A stretch of DNA of 64,000 nucleotides from Sphingobium sp. YR768 (lineage in GTDB: Bacteria; Pseudomonadota; Alphaproteobacteria; Sphingomonadales; Sphingomonadaceae): assembly GCF_900111125.1 (NCBI RefSeq), contig NZ_FOGE01000016.1, positions 57,761 through 121,760 of the forward strand, in the 5' to 3' direction. Under the pieces are notes generated by a model. That model was not told the DNA's origin and searched no databases. It saw only the letters and a program-made list of their open reading frames with translations. Positions 25,899 to 35,748 of the stretch are shown in pieces (the stretch's first letter is position 1; the number at the start of each line of letters is the position of its first letter). Made by a program: the position numbers and the translations under genes.

Positions 25899-27185
25899 TT
25901 ACGCCGCAAAGCGCCGGATCGCCGCGCCCATGTCATGACGGCGCCACAGCCACAGAAACACCGTCATCAGATGCAATTGCGCGCGCGGAATGAAGGCATC
26001 GCGGATGCGCGGATCATATCGGTCGGCCAGCGACGCATGATCCGCAATTTCCGCTGCGATCAGGGCCGGGGCGTCCAACATCCACGCGACGCCCAGCAAT
26101 GCCGTCGCGATCAGCACGCACCGGTCGAACAATTCTGCATCGATCGTCGGGCCACGCAAAGCCGCGAGCCGTTCCAGCAGCAGCGCACGCAAATGCGCGT
26201 CATGCCGGTCCAGAAAATCGGTTTCCGCCGCACAGACCATGCCGAAATAGGATTGGGCGATATTGGCCTGCCCTACGCCGCCCCAGTCCAGTTGCCCGGA
26301 TTGCAGGACACCCGCCTGATCCCGCCAGAACCAGGCATTGTCGGGATTCATGTTCCAATGGGCCAGCGCCACCAGATCGGCTTGCCCGTGTAGGAAAGCC
26401 CAAAGCGCCTCCTCCTTTTCCAGCACGACGGCGGCATCGGCGCAAAAGGCATCGAGGAAATCGGGATCGGTCAGTTCCGGGGGCAATAGCTGGGGCGCCT
26501 CGCGCGCGAAGGCGCGCAACGCGGTCAGCTTTTCCGCCAGCCCGTCCCGATCGAAGGGGATGACCTTCACCATCGCCGGGCTATCCGGCTGGAAAGGAAA
26601 CTGGCGCTCAACCGCATCGCCAAACTGCCCCGATCGATGGAACGCCGCCAGCGCCGCAATCGCCCGCGTCTGCGCCTCATAATAAGGCAGCGGATCGGCA
26701 ATCCGATAGTCTAGGCATTTTTCCAGCGCCGGCTCGACCCCTTCCGCACCATAGGGCACACGCTCGGTGATCAGCAGGCCGGTCTTGTCCGCCACGCTAT
26801 AGTCGCCGAACAGGCACCATGGCACCCGCACCGGAAAGTCCGCGCGACGCGACAACATGGCGAAGCGCACTTCCGGGTCCATCACCGGGGAGAAAAGCTC
26901 GCGCAGCGGATCGCCAAATTCCCGCGTGAACTTGGCGAACAGACGAGTCGGCAAATCCGGTGCCGCATGCGCATAGCGCACATCGATCTCCATCTTGCGT
27001 CCCATGCCGCCACCGAAAAACTCACGCCAATGGGTGATCTCCGTCACCACATTGTCCTGCCCGATCGCGCCCGTTGCGCGAAACAGCCGGGTCAGATGCC
27101 TCGGTGCATCTTCCAGCAGCACGTCGACGCTGGCCGGAAAGGCCGTACCGACATGGTCGCCCTCGACCAGTTTGGGAAATCCCAT
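25899..27185 (-). CDS. APH-family phosphotransferase-like protein with Asp-to-Asn catalytic loop
   Basis: The 428-residue protein has the APH/choline-kinase fold. The catalytic loop reads HWNMNPDN (His276, Asn278, Asn283), so Asn occupies the catalytic Asp position. The later metal-binding DWG (Asp300) is kept. Activity is therefore doubtful unless an alternative base is used. It is about 40-80 residues longer than the kinases at 5826 and 7938. The operon with an SDR resembles the SDR + kinase-like pairing at 5826-7740. Confidence 0.75.
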   Translation of the reverse strand: MGFPKLVEGDHVGTAFPASVDVLLEDAPRHLTRLFRATGAIGQDNVVTEITHWREFFGGGMGRKMEIDVRYAHAAPDLPTRLFAKFTREFGDPLRELFSPVMDPEVRFAMLSRRADFPVRVPWCLFGDYSVADKTGLLITERVPYGAEGVEPALEKCLDYRIADPLPYYEAQTRAIAALAAFHRSGQFGDAVERQFPFQPDSPAMVKVIPFDRDGLAEKLTALRAFAREAPQLLPPELTDPDFLDAFCADAAVVLEKEEALWAFLHGQADLVALAHWNMNPDNAWFWRDQAGVLQSGQLDWGGVGQANIAQSYFGMVCAAETDFLDRHDAHLRALLLERLAALRGPTIDAELFDRCVLIATALLGVAWMLDAPALIAAEIADHASLADRYDPRIRDAFIPRAQLHLMTVFLWLWRRHDMGAAIRRFAA

Positions 27186-27341
27186 CCTCTCACCTCATTC
27201 CGCCCGTCCTGCCGGGCATTGCCTCTTTGTGCCGACTATCCGCGATGGATGTTTACAGGTCAATTATCGTATTGCTATTTATCATTCGCTGGCGAACTTA
27301 TTGACTCGATAAGCATGAGGCGACCAGGAGAGGACCAAGAT

Positions 27342-28646
27342 ATGCAAAACAGGCCATGGTATGCCGTCCTGCTGCTCGCCGCCCTGTACGTCATCTCCTA
27401 TGTCGACCGTCTGATCCTGACCCTGCTGGTTGATCCGATGAAGGCGGATCTGGGCATCAGTGACCTTCAGGTTGGCCTGCTGATCGGCCCGGCTTTCGCC
27501 ATCCTTTTCTCGGTGATCGGCCTGCCGGTCGCCTGGCTGATCGATCGCGGCAACCGCACAAGATATCTGGCAGCCGGGATCGTCCTGTGGAGCCTGTCGA
27601 CCCTGCTTGCCGGCTATGCATCTTCCTTCGCGATGCTGTTCGCTTTGCGGATGGGGCTGGCCGTGGGCGAATCGGTGCTGGCGCCCGCCGCCATATCGCT
27701 GATCGGCGACCTGTTCCCGCGCGACCGGCGGGCAGCGCCCAGCGCCATCTTCATCGCGGCGGGCACGACCGGCGTGATGCTGGCCTATGTCGTCGGCGCC
27801 GCCGCGCTCGATCTGGCCCGCAGCGGCGCCCTGACCACGCTGCCGCTGATCGGCGCGCTCCCAGCCTGGCGTCAGACATTGGTGCTAATCGCCCTGCCCG
27901 GCTTCCTGATCGCGCCTTTGCTGATCCTTACCGTCCCCGAACCAAAGCGCGGGGCGATGGAACAGGCCTCGACAGACCTCGCGACGTCAGCGGAAGCGAC
28001 AGAAACCCGCTTCGGCATCTTCCTCAATCGATCGGATGCCATCCGCTTCTATGGCTGCTTCTTCATCGGCAACGCCATATTGGGCACGATGCTCTATGGC
28101 GCACTCGCCTGGTATCCGACCCACCTCATCCGCAGTCAGAATATCGCGCCGGCACAGGCCGGTTATCTCTTCTCCACCGCACTGGCACTCGGCGTCGTGC
28201 TGACCATTCTCTTCCCGACCCTGTCCCAACGCCTTGCCCGCTCCGGTCGGCGTGACATCCTCATGCGCATTCCGCTGGTCGTCATACCGATCGGCCTCCT
28301 GCTGTTCATCGCTGCGCTCCTCCAACATAGCCTGCTTGGCGCGTCATTGCTCATGGGGCTGGGCTTCAGCCTGCTGAGCGCCATCAACGCGCTGCCTTCC
28401 ATCACGGTCCCGCTCACCGCACCGCCAGCCTTGCGCGGTCGCCTCGTGGCGATGGTCCAGTTCTGCAACAATATCATCAGCCTCAGCCTCGGTGCCTATC
28501 TCGTCGCCTTGCTGGCGCAGACGCGCTTTCCAGGACCCGCGGGACTGGGGCAGGCCATGCTGACCATTGCGCTGATCGCCGGGCCGATCGCCTGGATACT
28601 CTATGCCTGCGCCTGGCGCCCCTATCGCCGCGCAACCATCGCCTGA
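27342..28646 (+). CDS. Major facilitator superfamily transporter
   Basis: The protein has about 434 residues and twelve hydrophobic segments in two halves. The first helix has the YVISYVDR start seen in anion:cation-symporter-type and hexuronate-like MFS proteins, and an MFS loop motif (DRGNRTRYL) follows helix 2. The start is ATG 27342 behind AGGAGAGG, not the longer upstream frame, which is antisense to the kinase-like gene. It probably imports or exports a carboxylated substrate or intermediate across the inner membrane. Confidence 0.88.
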   Translation: MQNRPWYAVLLLAALYVISYVDRLILTLLVDPMKADLGISDLQVGLLIGPAFAILFSVIGLPVAWLIDRGNRTRYLAAGIVLWSLSTLLAGYASSFAMLFALRMGLAVGESVLAPAAISLIGDLFPRDRRAAPSAIFIAAGTTGVMLAYVVGAAALDLARSGALTTLPLIGALPAWRQTLVLIALPGFLIAPLLILTVPEPKRGAMEQASTDLATSAEATETRFGIFLNRSDAIRFYGCFFIGNAILGTMLYGALAWYPTHLIRSQNIAPAQAGYLFSTALALGVVLTILFPTLSQRLARSGRRDILMRIPLVVIPIGLLLFIAALLQHSLLGASLLMGLGFSLLSAINALPSITVPLTAPPALRGRLVAMVQFCNNIISLSLGAYLVALLAQTRFPGPAGLGQAMLTIALIAGPIAWILYACAWRPYRRATIA

Positions 28647-28703
28647 CCATTTCATCGGCCAGACCGGACTATATCCGGCGCGCCTATCGGAGAGAGACAC
28701 AGC

Positions 28704-29930
28704 ATGGCAACGACCGGCGCCCGCAGCGGGCAATCCTTTCAGGGCTGGCGCATGGTCGCCCTGATCTTCGTCATTCTCAACTGCTCCTTGGGTGTCAACT
28801 TCGCCGTCTATGGCGCCTTGGTAGACGCGATCCAGACCAGCTTCGCCACCAGTCGCGCTCTTGCCGCTGCCGGCCTCAGCATGCTGACGCTCGCGCTCGG
28901 CCTGCTGTCGCCTCTCGTGGGCGGACTGATGCGCCGCGTATCGATCCGCACCCTGATGCTGACAGGCATGATGCTCAATGCGCTCGGTTTCTTCCTGCTG
29001 ACACAGGTCAGCCATATCGGTTTGCTGCTTACCATCTACATGCTGCTGATCGGCCCCGGCTTCGCCCTGTCCGGTCCGGTTCCCTGCACCGCCATCATCG
29101 CCAACTGGTTCGATAGCGACCGGGGCAAGGCGCTGGGCATTATCAATATGCCGTTGGGCAATAGCCTGATGCCATTGCTGGCGGCCGCCATCCTCGCCAG
29201 CTTTGGCCTGCGGGCTACCTTTCTGGGGCAAGGTATCGTCCTGATCGCCATGCTCCCCCTGATCTGGCTGGTTGTCGATCATCCGGGTCGGATCGGTCAG
29301 CATGCGCTCGGCGCCAGCCCCGACCAGGAGAACGAGACGGGTCAGTCCACGCCCATGGCGGCGGGACAGATCCTACGCTCGCCACCCTTTCTGGTCCTGA
29401 CGCTGGGGGTATCCTTGCTCAGCGCGGCGGGACTGGTGATGGTGACCCATATCGTCGCCCTCGCCATGGACAGGGGCGTTGCATTGGCGCCAGCCTCCTT
29501 GCTGCTGTCCGCCTTCGGCCTTGCCGGTGTGGTCGGCGCGCCCCTGTTCGGCTGGATCGCGGATCGCATCGGTGGCGGCCGCGCCTTTGCCTTGCTGGGC
29601 CTCATCCAAATACCCGCCTGGCTAGGCTTGCTGGTCGCAGGGAGCGATCTGGCATCCCTGCTCGGTCTGACCTTCGCTATCGGCCTGTGCTGCAACGCCA
29701 TCCTGCCCCTTTTCGGATCGCTTATGGGCAGCTGGCTGGGATCGTCCAATGTCGGTCTGGGTATGGGCCTGTGCTATCTGCTGCAAATCCCGTTCATGTT
29801 CGGGGCCGGACCGCTGGCCGGCGCGATGTTCGATCGCTTCGGCGGCTATGGACCGACGATACTGCTGCATGTCGGCACCTTCGCCCTGATCGGGTTGCTA
29901 TTCCTGCTCTACCGGCCACGCCCAATATGA
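28704..29930 (+). CDS. Major facilitator superfamily transporter (monocarboxylate-porter-like)
   Basis: The 408-residue MFS protein has twelve hydrophobic segments and an N-terminal block, GWRMVALIFVILNCSLGVNFAVYG, like OFA / monocarboxylate porters. The GGKALGI-type and GWIADR loops fit MFS motifs. It follows the first transporter by 57 bases on the same strand, so the pair is probably co-expressed. Two different porters side by side suggest uptake plus efflux, or two related acids. It converges on an SDR gene. Confidence 0.87.
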   Translation: MATTGARSGQSFQGWRMVALIFVILNCSLGVNFAVYGALVDAIQTSFATSRALAAAGLSMLTLALGLLSPLVGGLMRRVSIRTLMLTGMMLNALGFFLLTQVSHIGLLLTIYMLLIGPGFALSGPVPCTAIIANWFDSDRGKALGIINMPLGNSLMPLLAAAILASFGLRATFLGQGIVLIAMLPLIWLVVDHPGRIGQHALGASPDQENETGQSTPMAAGQILRSPPFLVLTLGVSLLSAAGLVMVTHIVALAMDRGVALAPASLLLSAFGLAGVVGAPLFGWIADRIGGGRAFALLGLIQIPAWLGLLVAGSDLASLLGLTFAIGLCCNAILPLFGSLMGSWLGSSNVGLGMGLCYLLQIPFMFGAGPLAGAMFDRFGGYGPTILLHVGTFALIGLLFLLYRPRPI

Positions 29931-29936
29931 AACGGA

Positions 29937-30779
29937 TCAGTCCTCGGCGAAGTCCGTGCTTTCGCTCAGCGTCCGCCAGTCTTCCAATTCCATATGGCGC
30001 GCATCCAGCGCGTCCTTGACGATCGCATAAGCATCGCTGCCCAGCACCAGTCTGGTCGGCGGCGTCTGCGCATTCATGGCATCGATGATGGCACGCGCCC
30101 CCCTGCGCGGATCGCCGATCTGCGTCCCGCTGGCCGCCGATGCAGCCGCCCTGCGCCGGGCGAGAAAATCATAGTCGGGATGCGGGTTCGATGCATGCAT
30201 GAGCGAACGCCCGGAAAAGTCCGTCCGAAAATAGCCGGGTTCGACGATCATCACCCCGATGCCGAAGCGATCCACCTCCCCGGCCAGCGCTTCGGACAAG
30301 GCCTCCAGCGCGAATTTCGACGTCGAGTAGAAGGCCGATCCGGCAAAGGATCGAATCCCCGCGATGGACGAGATGTTGACAATAAAACCAGAATCCCGCG
30401 CCCGCATATCGGGCAGGGCTGCGCGAATCAGGCGAAGCGGCCCAAAGAAATTGACGTCCATCTGGGTCGCAATCTCTTCGTCGCTACTTTCCTCGACACC
30501 GCCCAGAAATCCGTAGCCGGCATTGTTGACCAGCACATCGATACCGCCAAACGCCTTCGCCTGCTCCAGCGCCCCCGCCATGCCGACCGGATCACGAATA
30601 TCCAGTTGAACCGCCAGCACGCGATCGGGCGCGATCACCTTCAAATCGTCCAGCGTATCGGGATTGCGCGCGGTGGCGATGACCCGCCCGCCCCGTGCCA
30701 ATATGGCCTCGGCGATCGCCTTGCCAAAGCCGGAGGAGGCTCCGGTGATGAACCAGTTCTTCTCGCCCCATTCCATCAT
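29937..30779 (-). CDS. Short-chain dehydrogenase/reductase (SDR, 17beta-HSD/retinol-dehydrogenase-like)
   Basis: About 280 residues. It has TGASSGFG, NNAG, ISSIAG and YSTSK motifs, and a long C-terminal region (RRRAAASAAS...) typical of the SDR group that includes 17beta-hydroxysteroid and retinol dehydrogenases. The start is ATG 30779 (ATGATG behind GGAGGA). It is 53 bases downstream of the RDHS-type gene and probably in its operon. Confidence 0.85.
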   Translation of the reverse strand: MMEWGEKNWFITGASSGFGKAIAEAILARGGRVIATARNPDTLDDLKVIAPDRVLAVQLDIRDPVGMAGALEQAKAFGGIDVLVNNAGYGFLGGVEESSDEEIATQMDVNFFGPLRLIRAALPDMRARDSGFIVNISSIAGIRSFAGSAFYSTSKFALEALSEALAGEVDRFGIGVMIVEPGYFRTDFSGRSLMHASNPHPDYDFLARRRAAASAASGTQIGDPRRGARAIIDAMNAQTPPTRLVLGSDAYAIVKDALDARHMELEDWRTLSESTDFAED

Positions 30780-30832
30780 CCCATCCTCCTCCAGCATATT
30801 GGGTCACACCCGCTCCGCAGGCAGGCGTCGGG

Positions 30833-31840
30833 TCATTCTTCCGGCATGATCCGGCCGTTGACGGTGCGTTCATAGCAACCATAACCGGGCACCGACCCAT
30901 TCAGTCGCAACTTCACCGACTGTTCCAGCAGGGCAAGCGTGGGTTCGTCCGTGTCGGACTTGTACACGCCCACATATTGGTCGTTCGGCGACGTGAGCGA
31001 GGAATAGCTGTTGCTGCTGTACCCGACCGTCTCGATATCCAGCCGCCCCTTTTCATAGAGGATGCTGAACGAAATCGGCTCTTCGTCGCGCGCAGCGTCA
31101 TCGCAACGCCAGCCCATTTCCAGCTTGCCCGGATAGAGGCGGTCGCCCTCATAGACTACGGCTTCGGAGAACACGACCTTGCCGTCGCTGCGCGTCATCG
31201 CATCGAACAGCAGGAAACTGATGCCATTCTCAAAATAGCCCTGATGCCATTGGTGATTGAGCAGATCCTTATTGTCGCGCGGACCCAGGCTATGGTCCCG
31301 ATTGGCGATCGTATCGATATCAAAGCGATCCGCACCAACCTGCAACCATCCGGTCACGCGCCCGATCTGCTCGATATGGCCGGCGGGCAGAAAGTCCTGC
31401 AACCCGCCAACCTTATGCAGATCCCAGATGTCGGCATCGGATTCGAACGTCAGTTCATAGGTCATCGGCGTGCGCGGCCCTTCAAGGACCAGTCCGTCCC
31501 GCATCGACTGGGCCGGCACCCTACGGACGCCGCCGGCATAGCTATAGGTCAGCTTGCGGCCCGGTTCGATGATGCGGATGGCATAATGCGGCCCGCCGGG
31601 TCCGTCCTTGACGGCCCGGCCATTGCCGATCGCGCGATTGCCCACGACGCTGCCATCCGGCAAGCGGACGATGGTGGTTTCCCGAAACATGGTCAGGTCC
31701 TTGCGCCAGCGGCCAAGATGCAGCCAGAAACCCACGCCTGCCTTGGGGTCATCCCCGGCCAGCAGGAAATTCTCGCTCCAGTTGGGTGTGTCGGGGAAGG
31801 CCCCATCCCACGGATAATCGTTGATCGGCGGCGTCGGCAT
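30833..31840 (-). CDS. Lipocalin-like RDHS protein (AttH/CrtC-like), copy 2
   Basis: This 335-residue, strand- and aromatic-rich protein carries NRDHSLGPRDN, a variant of the RDHSWG signature of the copies at 10882, 50277 and 56483. The start is ATG 31840 behind AGGAG; a longer frame to 31936 lacks a ribosome site. It is transcribed divergently from the lipoyl/BKACE/ligase genes. Function unassigned; a hydratase, isomerase or binding role on a hydrophobic intermediate is the working guess. Confidence 0.68.
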   Translation of the reverse strand: MPTPPINDYPWDGAFPDTPNWSENFLLAGDDPKAGVGFWLHLGRWRKDLTMFRETTIVRLPDGSVVGNRAIGNGRAVKDGPGGPHYAIRIIEPGRKLTYSYAGGVRRVPAQSMRDGLVLEGPRTPMTYELTFESDADIWDLHKVGGLQDFLPAGHIEQIGRVTGWLQVGADRFDIDTIANRDHSLGPRDNKDLLNHQWHQGYFENGISFLLFDAMTRSDGKVVFSEAVVYEGDRLYPGKLEMGWRCDDAARDEEPISFSILYEKGRLDIETVGYSSNSYSSLTSPNDQYVGVYKSDTDEPTLALLEQSVKLRLNGSVPGYGCYERTVNGRIMPEE

Positions 31841-32051
31841 CGCGAAACTCCTGGTCGAAACAGCGGCGAACGATGTCAGCCACAGGGGTTCGACGCGCGA
31901 ACACAGGGTCCCGCCCGCTCCTCTCCAGCTTTCCATCGGATCTTGTGCCGCATTTAGTGGCTGACACCGGCCCGCCTGTCAATATAGTACGTCGGCATAC
32001 GAATTTGCATCGTCGCGCCTGTCATGACGCAATTTCGCTGGACGCAATCGG

Positions 32052-32068
32052 TACGCTAGATTACTTCA
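32052..32068. promoter_or_regulatory. Possible second-class operator element
   Basis: TACGCTAGATTACTTCA matches the TATGCTAGCATA core at nine of twelve positions. The 281-base divergent region also holds TATAGTACG plus GCATACG at about 31983-32000. Confidence 0.4.
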
Positions 32069-32121
32069 TGGGTCGCATACATACGGTAATCGGCAAATGT
32101 CGAACTTGGAGAGAGGTTTTC

Positions 32122-32352
32122 ATGGCTACCGAAATCATTCTGCCTAAACTTGGTTTTTCGATGAACGAAGGCCTTCTGTCCGAATGGCTGGTCGCCGATG
32201 GCGGCACGGTGACGGCTGGCGAACCGCTGTTCGCGCTGGAAAGCGACAAATCGACTCAGGAGGTTGAAGCTCCGGTCAGCGGTACGCTCAAAATCCTGAA
32301 GCAGACCGGCGAAACCTATGAGGTGGGGACGGTTCTGGGCGAAATCATCTGA
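32122..32352 (+). CDS. Stand-alone lipoyl (biotinyl-like) domain protein
   Basis: The 76-residue protein consists solely of a lipoyl domain. The lipoylated lysine is Lys43 in ESDKSTQE. No peripheral-subunit-binding or E2 catalytic domain follows; the stop comes immediately after the domain, and the next gene is unrelated. It would act as the swinging arm for the E1 alpha/beta pair (46527-48537) and the E2 catalytic domain (58121), which are encoded elsewhere. GAGAGG precedes the ATG. An intact small lipoyl carrier, not a fragment, is indicated by the clean start and stop. Confidence 0.88.
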   Translation: MATEIILPKLGFSMNEGLLSEWLVADGGTVTAGEPLFALESDKSTQEVEAPVSGTLKILKQTGETYEVGTVLGEII

Positions 32353-32413
32353 TCGCGCCACGGCCCGAACATAGAAACCATAGGGAGAGGCGTGTCAGAC
32401 GCCGCACAAGATC

Positions 32414-33346
32414 ATGAAGCGTACCGACAAGGTCATCATCACCTGCGCCGTCACGGGCTCGATCCACACGCCCAGCATGTCCCCCCATCTGCCGATCACG
32501 CCGGATCAGATCGCCGCAGATGCCATCGCCGCCGCAGAAGCCGGCGCCGCGATGCTTCATCTGCACGCCCGCAATCCGGAAACCGGTCAGCCATCGCAGG
32601 ACCCGGCCCTGTTCGCGCAATTCCTGCCCCGCATCAAACAATCGACCGATGCGATCCTGAACATCACCACCGGCGGCGGTCTGGGCATGAGCCTGGACGA
32701 CCGGCTGGCACCCACCAAGACATTCAAGCCCGAAGTCTGTTCGATGAATATGGGGTCGGTGAATTTCAACATTTCCGGCGCCGGGGCAAAGATCGACAAC
32801 TGGCAGCATGACTGGGAAAAGCCCTATCTGGACATGACGCAGGACTTCATCCTGTCCAACACCTTCGCCCAGATCGAACGGGCCATGACCGAATTATCGG
32901 ATCAGGGCACCCGCTACGAATTCGAATGCTATGATGTCGGGCATCTCTACAATCTGGCGCATTTCGTCGATCGCGGGATGGTGAAGCCGCCCTTCTTCAT
33001 TCAGGGTGTGTTCGGCATATTGGGCGGCCTCGGCCCGGACCCGGAAAATGTGATGCACATGAAATCGACCGCAGACCGGTTGTTCGGCGAGGATTATATC
33101 TTCTCCGCGCTCGCGGCGGGTAAGCATCAGATGCGCCTCGTCACCCTTTCGGCTCTGCTCGGCGGTTCGGTTCGCGTCGGGCTGGAAGACAGCCTCTATG
33201 CGGGCAAAGGGGTGATGGCGACATCCAATGCCGTACAGGTGGCCAAGATTCGCCGGGTTCTGGAGGAACTGAGCCTCAGCGTCGCGACGCCTGCCGAAGC
33301 ACGGGAGATGATGCAGACGAAGGGGGGAGACAATGTCGCTTTCTGA
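32414..33346 (+). CDS. Beta-keto acid cleavage enzyme (BKACE, DUF849)
   Basis: The 310-residue TIM-barrel zinc enzyme has signatures KVIITCAVTGS, HTPSMSPHLP and LHLHARNP (the His residues bind zinc), and NITTGGG. BKACE enzymes condense a beta-keto acid with acetyl-CoA to give acetoacetate and a new CoA ester, thus removing a keto-acid end without ATP. It overlaps the ligase gene by 14 bases. A strong GGGAGAGG lies 24 bases upstream but precedes an out-of-frame GTG at 32392, so initiation at ATG 32414 is unusual. Confidence 0.9.
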   Translation: MKRTDKVIITCAVTGSIHTPSMSPHLPITPDQIAADAIAAAEAGAAMLHLHARNPETGQPSQDPALFAQFLPRIKQSTDAILNITTGGGLGMSLDDRLAPTKTFKPEVCSMNMGSVNFNISGAGAKIDNWQHDWEKPYLDMTQDFILSNTFAQIERAMTELSDQGTRYEFECYDVGHLYNLAHFVDRGMVKPPFFIQGVFGILGGLGPDPENVMHMKSTADRLFGEDYIFSALAAGKHQMRLVTLSALLGGSVRVGLEDSLYAGKGVMATSNAVQVAKIRRVLEELSLSVATPAEAREMMQTKGGDNVAF

Positions 33347-34946
33347 CATTGCCGTCCCGCATGCCGGTGTTGCAGCAGGCTATGCCTTTGCCGAGGGGCC
33401 GACGCTGGACGATAGCGGCATGATCCTGCCGTCGGAATATCCCAATATTTATGCGGCGATCACGCCGGACAAACCGGCCCTGATCTTCGGCCCGCATCAA
33501 TGGACCTATGCGCAGCTTGATCGCGGTGTGAATGCCGCCTTGACCTTGCTATCCGGCTATGGGATAGGGCGAGGCGGCCGGCTTGCCTATATGGGCAAGA
33601 ATAGCGACCTGTTCTTCGTCCTGCTGATCGCGGCGATCCGGGCGGGCGCGGTGATGGTGCCCGTAAACTGGCGCAATACCGCACCCGAAACCCGCTACGT
33701 CATCGATGATTCGGCCGTGTCGCTCATCATCGCGGACAGCGCCTTTCTGAACCTGATCGGGGAAGCCAATTCCCAAGGCTTGCCCGTGCTGGTTGTCGAT
33801 CAGGAAGGCCCAGATGGCCTGCGCGCCCGCATCCATGCCGCATCACCCGCAGAGCGCATCCCGCTCGACCCGCATGCCCCGTGCCTGCAACTCTATACCA
33901 GCGGCACCACCGGCCGGCCCAAGGGCGTGGTCACGTCGCAATATGCTTTCGGCAGCGCCCGGCATATCGAAAATATCTCCGGCTTCTTCGCCGACTGGGG
34001 CGATGACGAAATCCTGCTGTCGCCTTTGCCATCCTTCCATATCGGCGGCATGTCCTGGGTCTGCACCGCGCTGGTGCGGGGGGCGACCGCCCATGTCATC
34101 GCCGATACCAGTCCCGCTGTCATTCTGGACAACTGCCTGGCGCACGGCATCACCCGCACCTTCATCGTCCCGACCCTTGTCAGGGCGCTGATCGGCGAAA
34201 TGGACACGCGTGGTGTTCGCGTCCCGACATTGCGCGGCATCCATTATGGCGCAGCATCCATGGACCCAGCCCTGCTGGAACGATCGGTCGACCGGATCGG
34301 CTGCCGCTTCCTGCAATATTATGGCATGACCGAAGTGACGGGCACCATGGCGATCCTGGGGCCGGACGAACATGATGCCAGCAATCCCCATCTGCTGCGA
34401 TCGGTCGGACGCCCGCTCCCGGGCTTCAGCATCGCCATTCGCGGGCCGGACGCACAATTACTGCCGACCAACATGCCGGGTGAGATCTGGGTCAAGGGGC
34501 CCAGCCTGCTGATGGAATATTGGAACAAGCCCGAAGCGACGGCCGATGCGCTGATCGACGGCTGGTATCGATCGGGCGATGGCGGCAAGCTGGACGATAA
34601 TGGCTATCTGTTCCTGACCGACCGGATCAAGGACATGATCGTATCGGGCGGCGAGAATGTCTATCCTGCCGAAGTGGAATCGGTGCTGCGCGATCATCCC
34701 GCCATATTGGATTGTGCCGTATTCGGCCTTCCCCATCCCAAATGGGGCGAGGGCGTCACCGCCGCGCTGGAATTGCGGCCCGGCCATGACGTGGATGCCG
34801 AAGAAGTCATCGCCTTCGCCCGCAAATCGCTGGCCGCCTACAAGATACCGCGCCGGATCGAGACGGGTGTTCCGCTGCCCCGCACCGCATCGGGCAAGGT
34901 CCAGCGGGCCATGATCCGCAGGCATTTCATGGAGCAGGCCTCATAA
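33333..34946 (+). CDS. Acyl-CoA synthetase (AMP-forming ligase)
   Basis: The 537-residue adenylate-forming enzyme activates a carboxylic acid as acyl-AMP and then acyl-CoA. The phosphate-binding motif YTSGTTGRPKG, the motif YYGMTE, the hinge GWYRSGDGG and the C-terminal catalytic SGKVQR lysine are all present. GGGGGAG precedes the ATG inside the BKACE 3' end. It is the only recognisable CoA ligase in the window and probably provides the entry into CoA-linked degradation. Confidence 0.93.
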   Translation: MSLSDIAVPHAGVAAGYAFAEGPTLDDSGMILPSEYPNIYAAITPDKPALIFGPHQWTYAQLDRGVNAALTLLSGYGIGRGGRLAYMGKNSDLFFVLLIAAIRAGAVMVPVNWRNTAPETRYVIDDSAVSLIIADSAFLNLIGEANSQGLPVLVVDQEGPDGLRARIHAASPAERIPLDPHAPCLQLYTSGTTGRPKGVVTSQYAFGSARHIENISGFFADWGDDEILLSPLPSFHIGGMSWVCTALVRGATAHVIADTSPAVILDNCLAHGITRTFIVPTLVRALIGEMDTRGVRVPTLRGIHYGAASMDPALLERSVDRIGCRFLQYYGMTEVTGTMAILGPDEHDASNPHLLRSVGRPLPGFSIAIRGPDAQLLPTNMPGEIWVKGPSLLMEYWNKPEATADALIDGWYRSGDGGKLDDNGYLFLTDRIKDMIVSGGENVYPAEVESVLRDHPAILDCAVFGLPHPKWGEGVTAALELRPGHDVDAEEVIAFARKSLAAYKIPRRIETGVPLPRTASGKVQRAMIRRHFMEQAS

Positions 34947-34971
34947 AATCAGAAGGCGCCAACCGGCCCGG

Positions 34972-35748
34972 TCACTCCAGCAAGCGGGCACGAATGGCCT
35001 CCAGAATATCATCGCCCAGCCCCAGTTCTTCGCGCAGGAAACCCTGCGCCGATCCATGGCGCTGCTCCACCGTTTCGAACATCGCCGCCAGATAGCTGGG
35101 GTCAGCCCGCATGATCGGTTCCCAAACGGCCGGATCGATCCCCTTCAGCTTCGCGCCAAACGGGTCTTTCGCCACCAGTTCGCAACCCCGCGCGAAGAAG
35201 CGATCGGTCAACGCATAATCCTGCGCAATCACTTCCCGCGCCACGCCCAGCAGGTCGAGCAAAAGCGCGGCCGCTATACCGGTACGGTCCTTCCCCGCCG
35301 CACAATGAAAGACCAGCGGCAACGGCCCCTGCGCGATCCGCAGGAACAGTTCGCGATAGGAGGGCGCCTGCTCATAGGCCAGATCGCGATACGCCTCCAA
35401 TATATAGGCACGCGCAGTATCGGCCGTCGCCCCCGGCCTTTGCAGCGCTATGGTGACGTCGCCCGCACTGGTCTGATGATCGCGCGCCCATATCTCGTAG
35501 CTGGCCATGGCCGGCAGTCGCGATGGCCGCCGGTCGCGCTCCTGCGAAGATCGGAAATCGCAGATGACCTTCAGCCCGATCGCGTCGAGCATGGCATGAT
35601 CTTCATCGCTCAATTCCGCCATCGTGCCAGAACGATAGACCAGCCCGCGCGCGACGCTGCGCCCGTCTTTGGTCGAATACCCCCCCAGATCGCGGAAATT
35701 ATGCCCGCCCGTCAGCGGAACGACCCGCTCCAGTTCCAGATCCGTCAT
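34972..35748 (-). CDS. Tyrosine-phosphatase-family (Y_phosphatase3) protein
   Basis: The 258-residue phosphatase has GGHNFRDLGGY at the start and the Cys-based P-loop HCAAGKDRTG (Cys149, Arg155). Bacterial members often act on small molecules or phospho-Tyr. In a cluster with several kinase-fold proteins it could hydrolyse a phosphorylated intermediate, but direct evidence is absent. It overlaps the flavodoxin-like gene by four bases and is the last of a three-gene operon. Confidence 0.85.
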   Translation of the reverse strand: MTDLELERVVPLTGGHNFRDLGGYSTKDGRSVARGLVYRSGTMAELSDEDHAMLDAIGLKVICDFRSSQERDRRPSRLPAMASYEIWARDHQTSAGDVTIALQRPGATADTARAYILEAYRDLAYEQAPSYRELFLRIAQGPLPLVFHCAAGKDRTGIAAALLLDLLGVAREVIAQDYALTDRFFARGCELVAKDPFGAKLKGIDPAVWEPIMRADPSYLAAMFETVEQRHGSAQGFLREELGLGDDILEAIRARLLE

